This document shows, in pieces, positions 25,532-35,491 of a stretch of DNA of 64,000 bases. The notes under the pieces are model-generated. The model was not told where the DNA came from, made no database searches, and was given only the letters and a program-made list of their open reading frames with translations. The DNA is from Filimonas lacunae (GTDB taxonomy: Bacteria > Bacteroidota > Bacteroidia > Chitinophagales > Chitinophagaceae), in NCBI RefSeq assembly GCF_002355595.1, contig NZ_AP017422.1, positions 2,790,001 through 2,854,000 of the forward strand. The letters are read 5' to 3'. The number at the start of each line of letters is the position of its first letter. Position 1 is the first letter of the stretch. A program made the translations under genes and the position numbers.

Positions 25532-27091
25532 ATGAACACATTTGAATACGGAGCAGAATCCCTTACAGTAAGCAAAGTGCTGGCCATTGCAGCCGGAACT
25601 TTACAGGGTGTGCTCAGTGATGCCAGCCGCAGTAAAATAAAAACCAGCGAAGCGCATGTGCAGCAGATTGTAGACGAAAACATTACTGTATATGGTATTA
25701 ACACCGGCTTTGGCATATTGGCCAACACCAGCATCAGTGCAGAAGATACGCTTACGTTACAGTACAAAATACTGCAAAGCCATAGCGTAGGCGTAGGCAA
25801 TCCTATACCCGCCGAGGTGGCTAAAATAATGCTGATTACCAAGGTGCAGGCGTTAGCCCAGGGCTTTTCGGGAGCACAGCTTACCACCCTGGAACGCCTG
25901 ATATGGCATATTGATAATGATGTAATACCGGTAGTGCCGGAAAAAGGAAGCGTAGGTGCATCGGGCGATCTGGCGCCGCTGGCTCATTTATGCCTGCCCC
26001 TTATTGGATTGGGCGAAGTGATCTGGCAGGGGAAAACCTATGCTACACGGGATGTATTGCAACAGTTTCAGCTGCAACCTATACAGCTGGGGCCTAAAGA
26101 AGGGCTGGCGCTGATTAACGGCACCCAGTTTATATTATCGTTTGCGGTAAAAGCAGTGCAGCGTATGCACTATTGCCTGGAAGCTGCGGATATTATAGGT
26201 GCTATGAGCCTGGAGGCTTTAACGGGTACCAAATCGCCTTTTGATGAAAGGCTGCATCAGCTGCGCCCCTTTACCGGTAACCAGCTGGTAGCACAAAGGC
26301 TGCGTACTATACTGGATGATAGCGACATTATGCAAAGCCATATAGATTGTGGCCGTGTGCAGGATCCTTATTCCTTACGTTGCATGCCGCAGGTGCATGG
26401 CGCCAGCCGCACCGCATGGCTGCATCTGAAACAGCTTACCCAGGTAGAGCTGAATGCGGTAACAGATAACCCTATTATCTTCTCGGCCAACGATACTATC
26501 AGCGGGGGCAACTTCCACGGTCAGCCGCTGGCGTTGCCTTTAGACTATTGCTGTTTTGCCGCAGCCGAAGCGGGTAATATCAGCGACCGTCGCAGTTACC
26601 TGTTGCTGGAAGGCAAATGGGGCCTGCCTGTATTGCTGATGAACAACGTGGGGCTGAACAGTGGCTTTATGATTCCGCAGTATACTACCGCCGCCCTGGT
26701 AACAGAAAACAAAACTTTATGTTTCCCCGCCAGCGCCGATAGCATACCAACCTCGCTGGGGCAGGAAGACCATGTGAGTATGGGCAGCATCAGTGGCCGT
26801 AAGTTGAACACCGTACTGGATAACCTGGAATATATACTGGCTATTGAATTAATGAGCGCCTGCCAGGCCATTGAATTCCGCCGTCCGTTAAAAAGCAGTG
26901 CCATACTGGAAGCGGCCCACAGCTATGTGCGCAGCTTTGTATCGTTTGCCGAGGAAGACCGCATATTCGCTGTGGACATCAATAAAATCCGCGGTATGAT
27001 CAGCGATTTCTCCTTAGTGCAACATGTGGATGGCTGGGCAAAACAGCAAGGCATTGCACTGAATGGCAACTATCCCGAATTTCAATTATAA
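25532..27091 (+). CDS. hutH: Histidine ammonia-lyase
   Basis: 519 residues, normal for HAL. The MIO prosthetic-group motif is [14 protein letters not shown] with Ala143-Ser144-Gly145, which cyclise. The active-site segment YGINTGFG is near residue 54. [14 protein letters not shown] and the QEDHVSMG motif also match HAL rather than phenylalanine ammonia-lyase. It deaminates L-histidine to urocanate in the cytosol. The start is at 25532, 22 bp after the MarR gene; an upstream extension in frame would overlap that gene. Confidence 0.96.
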   Translation: MNTFEYGAESLTVSKVLAIAAGTLQGVLSDASRSKIKTSEAHVQQIVDENITVYGINTGFGILANTSISAEDTLTLQYKILQSHSVGVGNPIPAEVAKIMLITKVQALAQGFSGAQLTTLERLIWHIDNDVIPVVPEKGSVGASGDLAPLAHLCLPLIGLGEVIWQGKTYATRDVLQQFQLQPIQLGPKEGLALINGTQFILSFAVKAVQRMHYCLEAADIIGAMSLEALTGTKSPFDERLHQLRPFTGNQLVAQRLRTILDDSDIMQSHIDCGRVQDPYSLRCMPQVHGASRTAWLHLKQLTQVELNAVTDNPIIFSANDTISGGNFHGQPLALPLDYCCFAAAEAGNISDRRSYLLLEGKWGLPVLLMNNVGLNSGFMIPQYTTAALVTENKTLCFPASADSIPTSLGQEDHVSMGSISGRKLNTVLDNLEYILAIELMSACQAIEFRRPLKSSAILEAAHSYVRSFVSFAEEDRIFAVDINKIRGMISDFSLVQHVDGWAKQQGIALNGNYPEFQL

Positions 27092-27111
27092 ATGACCACA
27101 ACCAAACAATT

Positions 27112-28779
27112 ATGAGCAATACTGTCACCTACAAAAACTACGATGTAGAAAAATATAAAACGCCTACCGGCAGCCATCTTACCTGTAAAGGCTGGGTACA
27201 GGAAGCGGCTTTGCGTATGCTGCTGAATAACCTGAACCCTGAAGTGGCTGAACGTCCGGACGATTTGATCGTATACGGCGGCCGTGGTAAAGCAGCCCGC
27301 AATTTTGAAGCGCTGGATAACATTATTGCCAGTCTTAAAAAACTGGAAAGTAATCAAACCCTGCTTATCCAAAGTGGTAAGCCCGTGGGCATATTACAAA
27401 CCCATACGGATGCGCCACGTGTGTTGCTCAGCAACTCGCAACTGGTTCCTAACTGGGCTAACTGGCAACATTTTGACGAACTGGAGCGCAAGGGGCTGAT
27501 GATGTACGGACAAATGACCGCGGGCTCGTGGATTTACATCGGCTCGCAAGGCATTGTGCAAGGCACTTACGAAACCTTTGCCGCAGTAGCCCGTAAACAT
27601 TTTAACGGTACCCTCAAAGGCACCCTGAGTGTAACCGCCGGTTTAGGTGGTATGGGCGGTGCTCAACCTTTGTCGGTTACGATGAATGAAGGGGTATGCC
27701 TGGTGGCGGAAGTAGAAGAGTGGCGGATTGATAAGCGTTTGGAAACCAAATACCTGGATGTCAAATACACCAATATAGATGAAGCCATAGATGCAGCAGT
27801 AGCGGCGAAGGCCGCTGGCAAAGCGTTAAGCATAGGAGTGTTGTGTAATGCTGTGCACCTGTTGCAGCGCCTGATAGAGCGCAATATTGCCATAGATACC
27901 CTTACCGATCAAACCAGCGCGCACGATCCGCTGATAGGTTATATACCGCATACACTTACCAACCAGCAGGCCAATGAACTGCGCACAAAGGATAAAGAAC
28001 AATACCTGGCGCTGGCTTATGATAGCATGAAGCTGCATGTAGAGCTGATGCTGGCGTTGCAGGCCAAAGGTGCTGTCACGTTTGATTACGGCAACAACCT
28101 GCGTGCCCGTGCTAAAGAGCATGGTTTGCAGAACGCCTTCGATTTTCCGGGCTTTGTTCCGGCCTATATACGCCCGTTGTTCTGCGAAGGAAAAGGGCCT
28201 TTCCGCTGGGCAGCGCTCAGTGGCGACCCGGCTGATATTGCCGTAACGGATGAGCTGATTGCCAACCTGTTTCCCGAAAATGAGAGCCTGCAACGCTGGT
28301 TAAAACTGGCCAAAGAGCGTATTGCCTTCCAGGGATTACCTGCCCGCATTTGCTGGCTGGGACAGGGTGAACGTGAAAAAGCCGGGCTGGCTTTTAACGA
28401 ACTGGTACGCACCGGCAAGGTAAAAGCCCCGATTGTAATAGGACGCGACCATCTTGATACCGGCTCTGTAGCTTCACCCAACCGCGAAACAGAAGCCATG
28501 CAGGATGGCAGTGATGCGGTAGCCGACTGGCCTATACTCAACGCCCTGGTAAACACAGCCGGTGGTGCCAGCTGGGTAAGTTTACACCACGGTGGTGGCG
28601 TAGGCATGGGCTATAGTATACATGCAGGCATGGTAATAGTGGCTGATGGTACGGAGGAAGCGGCAGCACGTTTGTCAAGAGTATTACGTAACGATCCCGG
28701 GATGGGGGTAATACGTCATGCGGATGCGGGGTATGATGTTGCTATTGACACAGCTAAAAAGCATAACCTTACTTTGTAG
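27112..28779 (+). CDS. hutU: Urocanate hydratase
   Basis: 555 residues, full length. NAD-binding features include [29 protein letters not shown] and [10 protein letters not shown]. The C-terminal signature [22 protein letters not shown] is diagnostic. It converts urocanate to 4-imidazolone-5-propanoate, the second step of histidine degradation. It lies 20 bp after hutH. hutI and the final hydrolase are not in the window, so the pathway must be completed elsewhere. Confidence 0.97.
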   Translation: MSNTVTYKNYDVEKYKTPTGSHLTCKGWVQEAALRMLLNNLNPEVAERPDDLIVYGGRGKAARNFEALDNIIASLKKLESNQTLLIQSGKPVGILQTHTDAPRVLLSNSQLVPNWANWQHFDELERKGLMMYGQMTAGSWIYIGSQGIVQGTYETFAAVARKHFNGTLKGTLSVTAGLGGMGGAQPLSVTMNEGVCLVAEVEEWRIDKRLETKYLDVKYTNIDEAIDAAVAAKAAGKALSIGVLCNAVHLLQRLIERNIAIDTLTDQTSAHDPLIGYIPHTLTNQQANELRTKDKEQYLALAYDSMKLHVELMLALQAKGAVTFDYGNNLRARAKEHGLQNAFDFPGFVPAYIRPLFCEGKGPFRWAALSGDPADIAVTDELIANLFPENESLQRWLKLAKERIAFQGLPARICWLGQGEREKAGLAFNELVRTGKVKAPIVIGRDHLDTGSVASPNRETEAMQDGSDAVADWPILNALVNTAGGASWVSLHHGGGVGMGYSIHAGMVIVADGTEEAAARLSRVLRNDPGMGVIRHADAGYDVAIDTAKKHNLTL

Positions 28780-28800
28780 AACCTATACAATAAAGCATTA

Positions 28801-28842
28801 AAAAAGGTCGTGTTCTGAATTGTATAGAACACGACCTTTTTT
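28801..28842 (+). terminator. Bidirectional intrinsic terminator after hutU
   Basis: 16-bp stem: AAAAAGGTCGTGTTCT pairs with AGAACACGACCTTTTT around a 9-nt loop. It has T-runs in both directions and lies between convergent hutU and the small secreted-protein gene. Confidence 0.9.
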
Positions 28843-28856
28843 AATGTGTTTATAGC

Positions 28857-29390
28857 CTAGTTCTCCGATTGTTCGCCCTGTTGTATCCAGATGTATCCCT
28901 GGTCATTCCAATAAATAATGCCGCCTGCTGCTACAGCGTCATCTTCGACTCTTTCCACCAATATGCCGGGCCGGTACAATTTCACTTCACGGCTACCTAT
29001 TTTGTCACCGCTTTCTTTTTCAAGCAGAGATTCTGTAGCCTTCTTTTTAGTGTATAGTTTCCAGCGGCTGGCCCATTTAAAATCATCATCGCCCTCACCA
29101 AATGCTGAGCCTGCTCCAAAAACAAAAGTGTCGAACGTGTTGCCATGTATCAGCAGAATGCCTTTTTTCTGGCTGCTTCTTTCTATTACCAGCACGGCAA
29201 CATCTGGTATACTATCACCATTGAAATCGCTTACTATATAAGCCGGTACCAGGAAACTGGCTGGGCCATACTTTTTATCCAGCCCTTTACTTTTAAATAC
29301 TTCCGGAAACCAGGAAGGCATAGTACGGGTTTGGCTCTTTACCTCTGCCAATAATAATATGCAGCAAGTGAACAGTAAAATTTGTTTCAT
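28857..29390 (-). CDS. Secreted protein of unknown function with VCBS-like strand
   Basis: 177 residues. Signal peptide MKQILLFTCCILLLAEVKSQ. The segment VSDFNGDSIPDVAVLVIE resembles a calcium-binding FG-GAP/VCBS repeat (DxNxDxxxD), followed by a small beta-rich domain (GILLIHGNTFDTFVFGAG). The C-terminus (AAGGIIYWNDQGYIWIQQGE) looks like another strand pair. It is likely periplasmic. No enzyme motif is visible. Confidence 0.7.
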   Translation of the reverse strand: MKQILLFTCCILLLAEVKSQTRTMPSWFPEVFKSKGLDKKYGPASFLVPAYIVSDFNGDSIPDVAVLVIERSSQKKGILLIHGNTFDTFVFGAGSAFGEGDDDFKWASRWKLYTKKKATESLLEKESGDKIGSREVKLYRPGILVERVEDDAVAAGGIIYWNDQGYIWIQQGEQSEN

Positions 29391-29446
29391 CAGTAAGCCC
29401 GGACAGGGTTGTTTGAGACATAAATATACGGGCTTACTGTGTATGA

Positions 29447-29710
29447 TCAGTATTCGGTAAATACCTCATCCTTATAACACCACAACCACCTTTCGCCCGG
29501 CTCGCCTGAAGCAATTACCGGGTGACCTGTGGCGTGAAAATGCTGGGTCATGTGTTTGTTGGGCGAATCGTCGCAGCACAGGGTAACGCCGCAGGTCTGG
29601 CATACACGAAGGTGTACCCAGCGGCTGTTGGTTTTGGCGCATTCTTCGCACACATGTGTATGGGAAAGCGTAACATTGTCTATATCTATTAAATGTTCAC
29701 AAAGGCTCAT
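29447..29710 (-). CDS. UBP-type zinc finger protein
   Basis: 87 residues, essentially one zinc finger of the ubiquitin-protease (ZnF-UBP) type. The metal residues are arranged as CEH, CEEC, CQTCGVTLCC and a His-rich stretch (NKHMTQHFHATGHPV), ending EPGERWLWCYKDEVF. In eukaryotes this fold binds the free C-terminus of ubiquitin; its bacterial role is not established. It is 7 bp downstream of the receiver/reductase fusion and is third in that operon, so it may bind the tail of a partner protein or act as a redox or zinc sensor. Confidence 0.88.
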   Translation of the reverse strand: MSLCEHLIDIDNVTLSHTHVCEECAKTNSRWVHLRVCQTCGVTLCCDDSPNKHMTQHFHATGHPVIASGEPGERWLWCYKDEVFTEY

Positions 29711-29717
29711 AACAGGT

Positions 29718-31382
29718 TTATTTTACTTCTGCCAAATATTTATGTACAAAACTGATAGCCATGGAGCCTTCGCCCACAGCTGCAGCCACGCGGTTCATAG
29801 CGGTGGCGCGCACATCTCCCGCGGCAAAGATGCCGGGACAGCTGGTTTCCAGTAAATAGGGATCTCTTTCTTCCTTCCAGATGCTGGTAAACTGCGCATA
29901 GTTTTTTAGCTCACGGCCGGTTTCAATAAAGCCCTTTTCATCTTTGATTATATTCAGTTCCAGCCAGTCGGTAAAAGGCTTGGCCCCGATGAAAATATAT
30001 AATGCGGCGGCTTGTTCGGTGGTGGAAGCGCCGGTTTTTATATTATGAATAACCAGTTGCTCCAGGCGGTCGCTGCCTTTGGCTTCTGTTACTTCAGTGA
30101 AGGGTCTGACGGTGATGTTGGGAGTGCCCTGTATCTGTTCAATCAGGTAGGCCGACATGGTGGATGTAAGATCTTCCCGGCGTATTAATATGTTCACTTC
30201 TTTGGCAAAGCGCGACAGGTACATCGCTGCCTGGCCGGCGGAATTGCCGCCGCCTACCACGTATACATGTTTGTCGGTACAGGCGGTAGCTTCTGTCATA
30301 GCAGCACCATAATACACACCTGCACCGGTAAAATCAGCACAACCTTTGGTGTCCAGTGTGCGGTAATCAACCCCGGTGGTAATGATCACGCTACGGGTAT
30401 TCACCGAGGTTCCATCTTCCAGCAATATCTGGTTATAGCCATTTTGCCGTTGAATGGATTGTACACTTTGCGGGGTAATAAACTCCGTGCCCAGGCGGGT
30501 AGCCTGTGCAATGGCCCGGCGGGTAAGTTCTGCACCGCTTAATCCCGAAGGAAAGCCCAGGTAGTTTTCTATACGTGAACTGGTGCCGGCTTGTCCGCCA
30601 GGTGCTTTCCGTTCTATCAGCAATGTTTTTAATCCTTCTGATGAGCCATACACGCCTGCCGCCAAACCAGCCGGACCTGCGCCAATGATCACCACATCAT
30701 ACATATCATGCTGCACGCGTGGGTTTAAGCCTACTTTACCGGCCAGTTCCAGGATGGAAGGGTTGGTCAAAAAGGTGCCGTCTTCCAGGAATACTACGGG
30801 AAGGTGATTATTATCGATATTGTTGAGCGTTAATAAATGACAGGCCGGTTCTGTGTTGCGCACATCCATCCACTGGTAGGGGATCAAGTTGCCGGCCAGG
30901 AATTCCTTAATAGCGTGTGAGCGCTGCGAAAACTGGTAACCTATCACCTTTATCCCTTTAAACTCTACTTTGTAGTTCTGCTGCCAGTCGCCCAGCAGAT
31001 CGTCCAGCACGGGGTAAAGCTTTTCCTCAGGTGGGTCCCAGGGCTTTACCAGGTAATAATCCAGCTGTATGGTATTAATGGCTTTAATAGCGGCATCTGT
31101 GTCAGAGTAAGCGGTCAGCAGCACGCGTTTGGCGTCCGGATAAAACTGCATGGCCTTTTCCAGGAAAGCAATACCATCCAGCTCGGGCATCCGTTGGTCG
31201 GATATAAACATGGCAACAGTTTCGCTTTTGTTCTTTAACTCCAGCAAGCTGTCCAATGCTTCCTTTACCAGGGTGGTGCCAATGATACGGTACTGTTCGC
31301 GGTACCTGGTTTTTAAATCACGCACAATAGCCCGCAGCACCTGCGGATCGTCATCAACACATAGGATAATGGGTAAATTCAT
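29718..31382 (-). CDS. Fused response regulator / glutaredoxin-like / thioredoxin-reductase-like flavoprotein
   Basis: 554 residues in three parts. Residues 1-130 are a receiver: acidic VDDDP, phospho-acceptor Asp62 in FISDQRMP, LLTAYSD and LVKPWD. About 145-225 looks like a glutaredoxin fold (IKVIGYQFSQRSHAIKEFL, LPVVFLEDG) in which the CxxC is replaced by SQRSH. About 235-554 is a pyridine nucleotide-disulfide reductase: FAD site VVIIGAGPAGLAAGVYG, NADPH site VYVVGGGNSAGQAA, C-terminal PGIFAAGDVRA. The redox CxxC of thioredoxin reductase is replaced by VYYGAA. It likely moves electrons to a non-disulfide acceptor under phosphorylation control. It sits 20 bp after the kinase gene. Confidence 0.9.
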   Translation of the reverse strand: MNLPIILCVDDDPQVLRAIVRDLKTRYREQYRIIGTTLVKEALDSLLELKNKSETVAMFISDQRMPELDGIAFLEKAMQFYPDAKRVLLTAYSDTDAAIKAINTIQLDYYLVKPWDPPEEKLYPVLDDLLGDWQQNYKVEFKGIKVIGYQFSQRSHAIKEFLAGNLIPYQWMDVRNTEPACHLLTLNNIDNNHLPVVFLEDGTFLTNPSILELAGKVGLNPRVQHDMYDVVIIGAGPAGLAAGVYGSSEGLKTLLIERKAPGGQAGTSSRIENYLGFPSGLSGAELTRRAIAQATRLGTEFITPQSVQSIQRQNGYNQILLEDGTSVNTRSVIITTGVDYRTLDTKGCADFTGAGVYYGAAMTEATACTDKHVYVVGGGNSAGQAAMYLSRFAKEVNILIRREDLTSTMSAYLIEQIQGTPNITVRPFTEVTEAKGSDRLEQLVIHNIKTGASTTEQAAALYIFIGAKPFTDWLELNIIKDEKGFIETGRELKNYAQFTSIWKEERDPYLLETSCPGIFAAGDVRATAMNRVAAAVGEGSMAISFVHKYLAEVK

Positions 31383-31402
31383 CTGTAGCCCTCTTTATAA
31401 GT

Positions 31403-32800
31403 TTATATGATAACAGGCAGTAGCACGGTAAAAGTAGTGTGTTGTGGCACAGATGTTACTTTTACAAGGCCTTTATGCTGTTTCACAATGTTGTTTACAA
31501 TATCCAGTCCCAGGCCGGTGCCTTTGCCAATGTCTTTGGTGGTGAAAAACGGTTCAAATAACCGGTCCATAACATCCGCAGGTATGCCGGGCCCATTATC
31601 GGTAATGGTTACTTTGGCATAACCCTCTTCCAAACCTGTAGTTATTTCCAGCACACCTTTACCGTTGGCTTCCATAGCGTCCAGGGCATTGTCAATCAGG
31701 TTGGTCCATACCTGGTTTACTTCACTTACCACCACCGGAATCAGGGGCAGTTGGGCATCAAAGTTTTTTATCAGCTGCACATTACCCTGCCGTAGTTTAT
31801 AACCCAATATCACCAGGGTATTGTCAATGCCTTCGTGCAGATTGGTGAACTGCCGCGCAGTACCCTGATCCATATGCGTAAAGGTTTTCACCGAGCCTAC
31901 CAGCTGGGCAATGCGGCGGGAAGCTTCTTCAATATCGGCCACCAGCTTTTCGGTTACCAGGTTTTTATGCAACCAGTTAAAAATGGCCGAACGGTAATGT
32001 TCCGGGATATCAGAAGCAAGCGCATCCAGGCTTTGTACGGTAAAGTCGAAATCGGCAAAACATTCTGCCAGGGCCATGCTGTTGTGAATGTTGTGTGCGT
32101 CCAGCCAGTCGGTTAATTCATCTTCCCGGCTGCTTTTTTGCAATAGTGATAAAGGGGCGGATGGTGTCTGTTGTAAGATGGCCAGCAGTTTTTCTTTTAC
32201 CAGCGCTACCTCGGCAGGCTGCATGCACATAGAGGCGATTTCTTCAAAGCCGGATGGCAACAGTTGCAGGTGTTTTTTTAGCGAAGAAGCACCCCTTACT
32301 ACCGCGGCAGCGGGGTTGTTTAATTCATGGGCCAGCCCGGCGCTAAGCTTTCCTAAAGCCACCATTTTTTCATTCTGCCGCAGAAAGGAAGTAAAGTCCC
32401 GCACACGTGAAGTCATTACATGCACCAGCGCTTCTGTCAGTTCAAAATGGCGGCTTAATTCCTGTATGTTGCCAACAGGAAAGCACAGGTACCGTACAGG
32501 GGTAATGGCTAGTCCGTTCAGGTTGGCAATTTTACCACGTGAGTAAGGCAGATAGCCGCTGATGGTGTTGGCTTCTAAAATGGCCAGCTCTGTTACCTGG
32601 TTCACCTGTTGGTTATATAACCTTACGCGGCCTTCCAGTATAATATTTGTGCCCTTATGCGCAACGCCCTGTTTCACCAGGAAATCGCCGGCAGCCAGCT
32701 CCAGTATATCGCTGTTGTCAATAAGCCATTGCAACTGCACGGCAGGTACATCCTGCAAAGCCTCTATCGATTGCAGCCATTGGACAGTTACAGTGGACAT
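31403..32800 (-). CDS. Soluble histidine kinase with cyclic-nucleotide-binding-type sensor
   Basis: 465 residues and no membrane helix. Residues 10-115 form a CRP-like effector domain ([30 protein letters not shown]). HisKA carries [19 protein letters not shown] with His158. A long helical insertion follows, then HATPase_c: [45 protein letters not shown]. The kinase is the first gene of a three-gene operon and most likely phosphorylates Asp62 of the next protein. The CRP-like pocket lacks an obvious cAMP-binding RxS, so the ligand may differ. Confidence 0.9.
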   Translation of the reverse strand: MSTVTVQWLQSIEALQDVPAVQLQWLIDNSDILELAAGDFLVKQGVAHKGTNIILEGRVRLYNQQVNQVTELAILEANTISGYLPYSRGKIANLNGLAITPVRYLCFPVGNIQELSRHFELTEALVHVMTSRVRDFTSFLRQNEKMVALGKLSAGLAHELNNPAAAVVRGASSLKKHLQLLPSGFEEIASMCMQPAEVALVKEKLLAILQQTPSAPLSLLQKSSREDELTDWLDAHNIHNSMALAECFADFDFTVQSLDALASDIPEHYRSAIFNWLHKNLVTEKLVADIEEASRRIAQLVGSVKTFTHMDQGTARQFTNLHEGIDNTLVILGYKLRQGNVQLIKNFDAQLPLIPVVVSEVNQVWTNLIDNALDAMEANGKGVLEITTGLEEGYAKVTITDNGPGIPADVMDRLFEPFFTTKDIGKGTGLGLDIVNNIVKQHKGLVKVTSVPQHTTFTVLLPVII

Positions 32801-33030
32801 GTGATAAGGTGTTAGATATTAAAGGTAAGCGATAATTATAAGCAAAATATGCTAGCCTTATCCCTGCAGGTTACTATATGTATAACAAATGGCAGTATTG
32901 GTACAGTTATCGTAAATAACCGTGCTGTAGTAATGGTATAGCTGCTTCTACTTTGATAGGGTCGAGAAAGGAAAACGGTTTAAACAGCAGGCAAAACAGG
33001 GGCGCGCCAATTTAATATTAATGTATATAT
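32801..33030. other. Intergenic region upstream of the kinase operon
   Basis: 230 bp between two minus-strand genes. It contains AT-rich stretches that could hold the kinase promoter, but I found no convincing consensus boxes, terminator or repeat. Confidence 0.5.
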
Positions 33031-33501
33031 TTAAACAGTAAGCATTTTACCTACTTCGCGAAAGGATTGAAATTTCATATGCGTTATCATGCGCGACTGA
33101 AACCATTTGTCCAGGGTGTTAAAGTATGCTTTGATATCCTCGTATTCGTATACTGTTTGGAATTCATAGCGCAGCATTTCCAGTTCTTTTTTGCGGATAA
33201 TACCCATTTGGTAAAGCTGGCTGATATAGGAAAGCAGGCCCAATAACTTATCCAGTTTCTGTTCATCTTCCGAACAATGAAACGATTTTAACGAGTAGCG
33301 GAATTTGCCATATTCAATTTTATAATAGATTTCCTGCATATCGGCATCCTGGTAAAACTTGTTACACAGTTGTAACATCAGGTCGACCCGTTTTTGCTTA
33401 TTGGAAATATATAATTGACGAAATGCAGCTAAGATACCCGTACTGGCTACAGCCAGTAGAATAAGGTTAAAAATGTCTGAGGTGTTTGTATGTATACTCA
33501 A
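33031..33501 (-). CDS. Small membrane protein of unknown function (DUF4760-like)
   Basis: 156 residues. One N-terminal membrane helix (IFNLILLAVASTGILAAF) is followed by a long helical cytoplasmic part (QKRVDLMLQLCNKFYQDADMQEIYYKI...LLSYISQLYQMGIIRKKELEML). Such proteins resemble DUF4760, often stand-alone. No catalytic motif. It is not clearly in an operon. Confidence 0.68.
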   Translation of the reverse strand: MSIHTNTSDIFNLILLAVASTGILAAFRQLYISNKQKRVDLMLQLCNKFYQDADMQEIYYKIEYGKFRYSLKSFHCSEDEQKLDKLLGLLSYISQLYQMGIIRKKELEMLRYEFQTVYEYEDIKAYFNTLDKWFQSRMITHMKFQSFREVGKMLTV

Positions 33502-33675
33502 TGTGTTGCTACTAGAGTGACGAAGATAATTGAAGCACCTAATGCAAATAATCCCTGTTTTCCGTTATTTAGTGCCGGGGGAGGGTAGCAACTGCAGATT
33601 CCTTATTTTCACAACCTGAAATGCAAAGCCGGTTGTGTAGCAGCCGGTTAACAATTACCTGAACTTGTTAGATGT

Positions 33676-34182
33676 ATGAATAAGAAATCAATAGTGCTGC
33701 TGGCATTGGCCATGCTTACTGCCTGCGAAAAAACACCCGAAAACAAAGCACAAAGCCTGATAAAGCAGGATTTAAAGGCCACCCTTCAAAGCGAGGGGTA
33801 CGAACCCGGAGCCTTTGGTAAACTGGATAGCAGTTTTATAATGCCCAATAAAGATGCGCTGGAAACCAATAATAAAGACCTGAAATATTATACGGAAAAA
33901 GTGGAGGAGTGTACTGCCCATTTGCGTGAGTTTTTACAGAATAAAATAAGCAGGGAGCAGGCGGATTATTATGAGAAGCTGTTGCCACTGTTGAAAGACA
34001 GTGCTAAACAGTGCATTGCCCGCCACAATGAATTATTACAGGATGCTACACCGCTTTTTTCGGGCTACCAGATGCAGCATGTATACAACAGCAGCAACAC
34101 CCCACACCAGGTAGTGTATTACTTTGATTCTTCCCTTACTACTATATTAAAACACAAAGAATTAAACGGCAACCAGCTCTAA
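33676..34182 (+). CDS. Predicted lipoprotein of unknown function
   Basis: 168 residues. Lipobox LALAMLTAC gives a lipidated Cys near residue 17. The mature part is mainly helical and charged (KAQSLIKQDLKATLQSEGYEPG, NKDLKYYTEKVEECTAHLREFL), with a beta-like end (HQVVYYFDSSLTTIL). I do not recognise the family. Monocistronic, with a terminator about 60 bp downstream. Confidence 0.72.
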   Translation: MNKKSIVLLALAMLTACEKTPENKAQSLIKQDLKATLQSEGYEPGAFGKLDSSFIMPNKDALETNNKDLKYYTEKVEECTAHLREFLQNKISREQADYYEKLLPLLKDSAKQCIARHNELLQDATPLFSGYQMQHVYNSSNTPHQVVYYFDSSLTTILKHKELNGNQL

Positions 34183-34243
34183 TCGCGTACTTGCAAACGC
34201 TGTTGCAGGCCATTTAAACAGTACATTATCTGACTTCCTTTTT

Positions 34244-34280
34244 AAAAGGCGCCATCTCATTTGTTCTTGAGGTGGCTTTT
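34244..34280 (+). terminator. Terminator after the lipoprotein gene
   Basis: GCCATCTCA (34251-34259) pairs with TGAGGTGGC (34268-34276) with one G-T wobble, preceded by an A-run and followed by TTTTGTTTG. Confidence 0.7.
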
Positions 34281-34842
34281 GTTTGCCAAATTATTTAGCG
34301 TAACAACGCTTTCTCCTTGCTATGAGTATAATAGGCTTTACCTGGCTTGTTGCATGTCTTAAGTATATATGAACTATGGTGGAAGCCTATAGGCGTGTCG
34401 CTATAAGGTTGCTATAACCACGCTATAAGGACGCTGTAACGTCGCTATAAAAAATGATAGAATTTCGCTGAAATTGGTGTGTCTGAAAGGGGAAATGCAG
34501 AAAATAAGAATTCAAAAACATCTATCGTGCATAGCTGCAGGCGTACAATAAAGTTAAGTATTTTAGCAAATTGACAAAAGTTATTTATCCATTTTTTGTT
34601 GTTTTTGAGAACCGGGTATATCTGCAAATTGAATGTGCAGCCAAAGATTAGAGGTTGCCCGTTTTATGGTAAGTGTACTGTATGTTGTGGCATGAGTAAA
34701 ACTTTTAAATTAAAATGCCGGTGCAGGTGGAATATTGCAATAGGCAACCATTATTTGAATTCTGTTCTTTTTTGTTTGATTCTCTTTATTACCCAGCCAG
34801 GTGAACGAGGTAGTTTTGCCAGTAAAAGCGTTTAGTGGAAAT
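34281..34842. other. Long AT-rich non-coding stretch
   Basis: About 560 bp with no credible gene. It holds the 11-bp phased repeat at 34398-34450, a distant inverted pair (ATAGGCTT at 34330 and AAGCCTAT at 34384) and a strongly AT-rich tract (34440-34620). The promoter of the acetyltransferase gene must lie in its 3' part, but I cannot place it with confidence. Confidence 0.6.
34398..34450 (+). repeat. Five-copy 11-bp tandem repeat
   Basis: GCTATAA (once GCTGTAA) occurs at 34400, 34411, 34422, 34433 and 34444, exactly every 11 bp, with variable flanking bases. The spacing is close to one DNA turn, so all copies face the same side of the helix. This would suit cooperative binding of a protein, or it may be a decaying microsatellite. 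Confidence 0.8.
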
Positions 34843-35445
34843 ATGGGAATTAATTTAATAGCGGCGGGAAACCCGGAAGATTTTAACCAGGTGGATGGCA
34901 AAGTGTTTGGATTAAAGACGGATGCATTGATCAGTTTAACGGAGCCAAAATTCAAGGCGGTAGGGGAAGCTGTAGCGAGAGCGCACCAGTTAATGGTGCC
35001 GATGAATGCAGCAGGAGATATTAATGTTGTAAGAAGTTATTTAGTAGATATTACAGGCAATGCTATTGATGAAAGTACAATTGTATTTCCTCCGTTTTAC
35101 ACCAATTTTGGCAGGTTTATTCAATTGGGAAAGAAAGTATTCATAAACCATGCATGTTCTTTCCTGGACCTGGGAGGGATTGTTATTGAAGATGAAGTGC
35201 TGATAGGGCCGAGGGTAAATATTGTAACCGAAAACCATCCTATGAACCCTGCAAACAGAAGCGCATTGATTTGTAAGCCGGTAAAAGTAAAGCGAAAGGC
35301 CTGGATTGGAGCAGGGGCCACCCTGTTGCCCGGCGTAACAATTGGAGAGAATGCAGTAGTGGCAGCCGGAGCGGTAGTTACAAGGGATGTACCGGACAAT
35401 ACCATAGTAGGCGGTGTGCCGGCAAAAGTGATGAAAAGTCTATAA
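34843..35445 (+). CDS. Sugar O-acetyltransferase, left-handed beta-helix (maltose/LacA type)
   Basis: 200 residues from the ATG at 34843; an in-frame GTG at 34801 would add 14. The hexapeptide-repeat domain holds the catalytic-site segment [34 protein letters not shown] (catalytic His in ENHP). [42 protein letters not shown] is the typical coil series of this family. It transfers acetyl from acetyl-CoA to a sugar hydroxyl, as a trimer. It is followed 46 bp later by an AraC regulator on the same strand. Confidence 0.88.
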   Translation: MGINLIAAGNPEDFNQVDGKVFGLKTDALISLTEPKFKAVGEAVARAHQLMVPMNAAGDINVVRSYLVDITGNAIDESTIVFPPFYTNFGRFIQLGKKVFINHACSFLDLGGIVIEDEVLIGPRVNIVTENHPMNPANRSALICKPVKVKRKAWIGAGATLLPGVTIGENAVVAAGAVVTRDVPDNTIVGGVPAKVMKSL

Positions 35446-35491
35446 TAGAAGGGTATTTCCTTAACTTCGAAAATGAACAAAATAAAGAACT

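Noticed and set aside
27826-28293. Open frame opposite to hutU
   Set aside because: Antisense shadow of a conserved enzyme gene.
34596-34835. 79-codon Cys-rich open frame before the acetyltransferase
   Set aside because: In AT-rich spacer, with composition unlike its neighbours and no domain.
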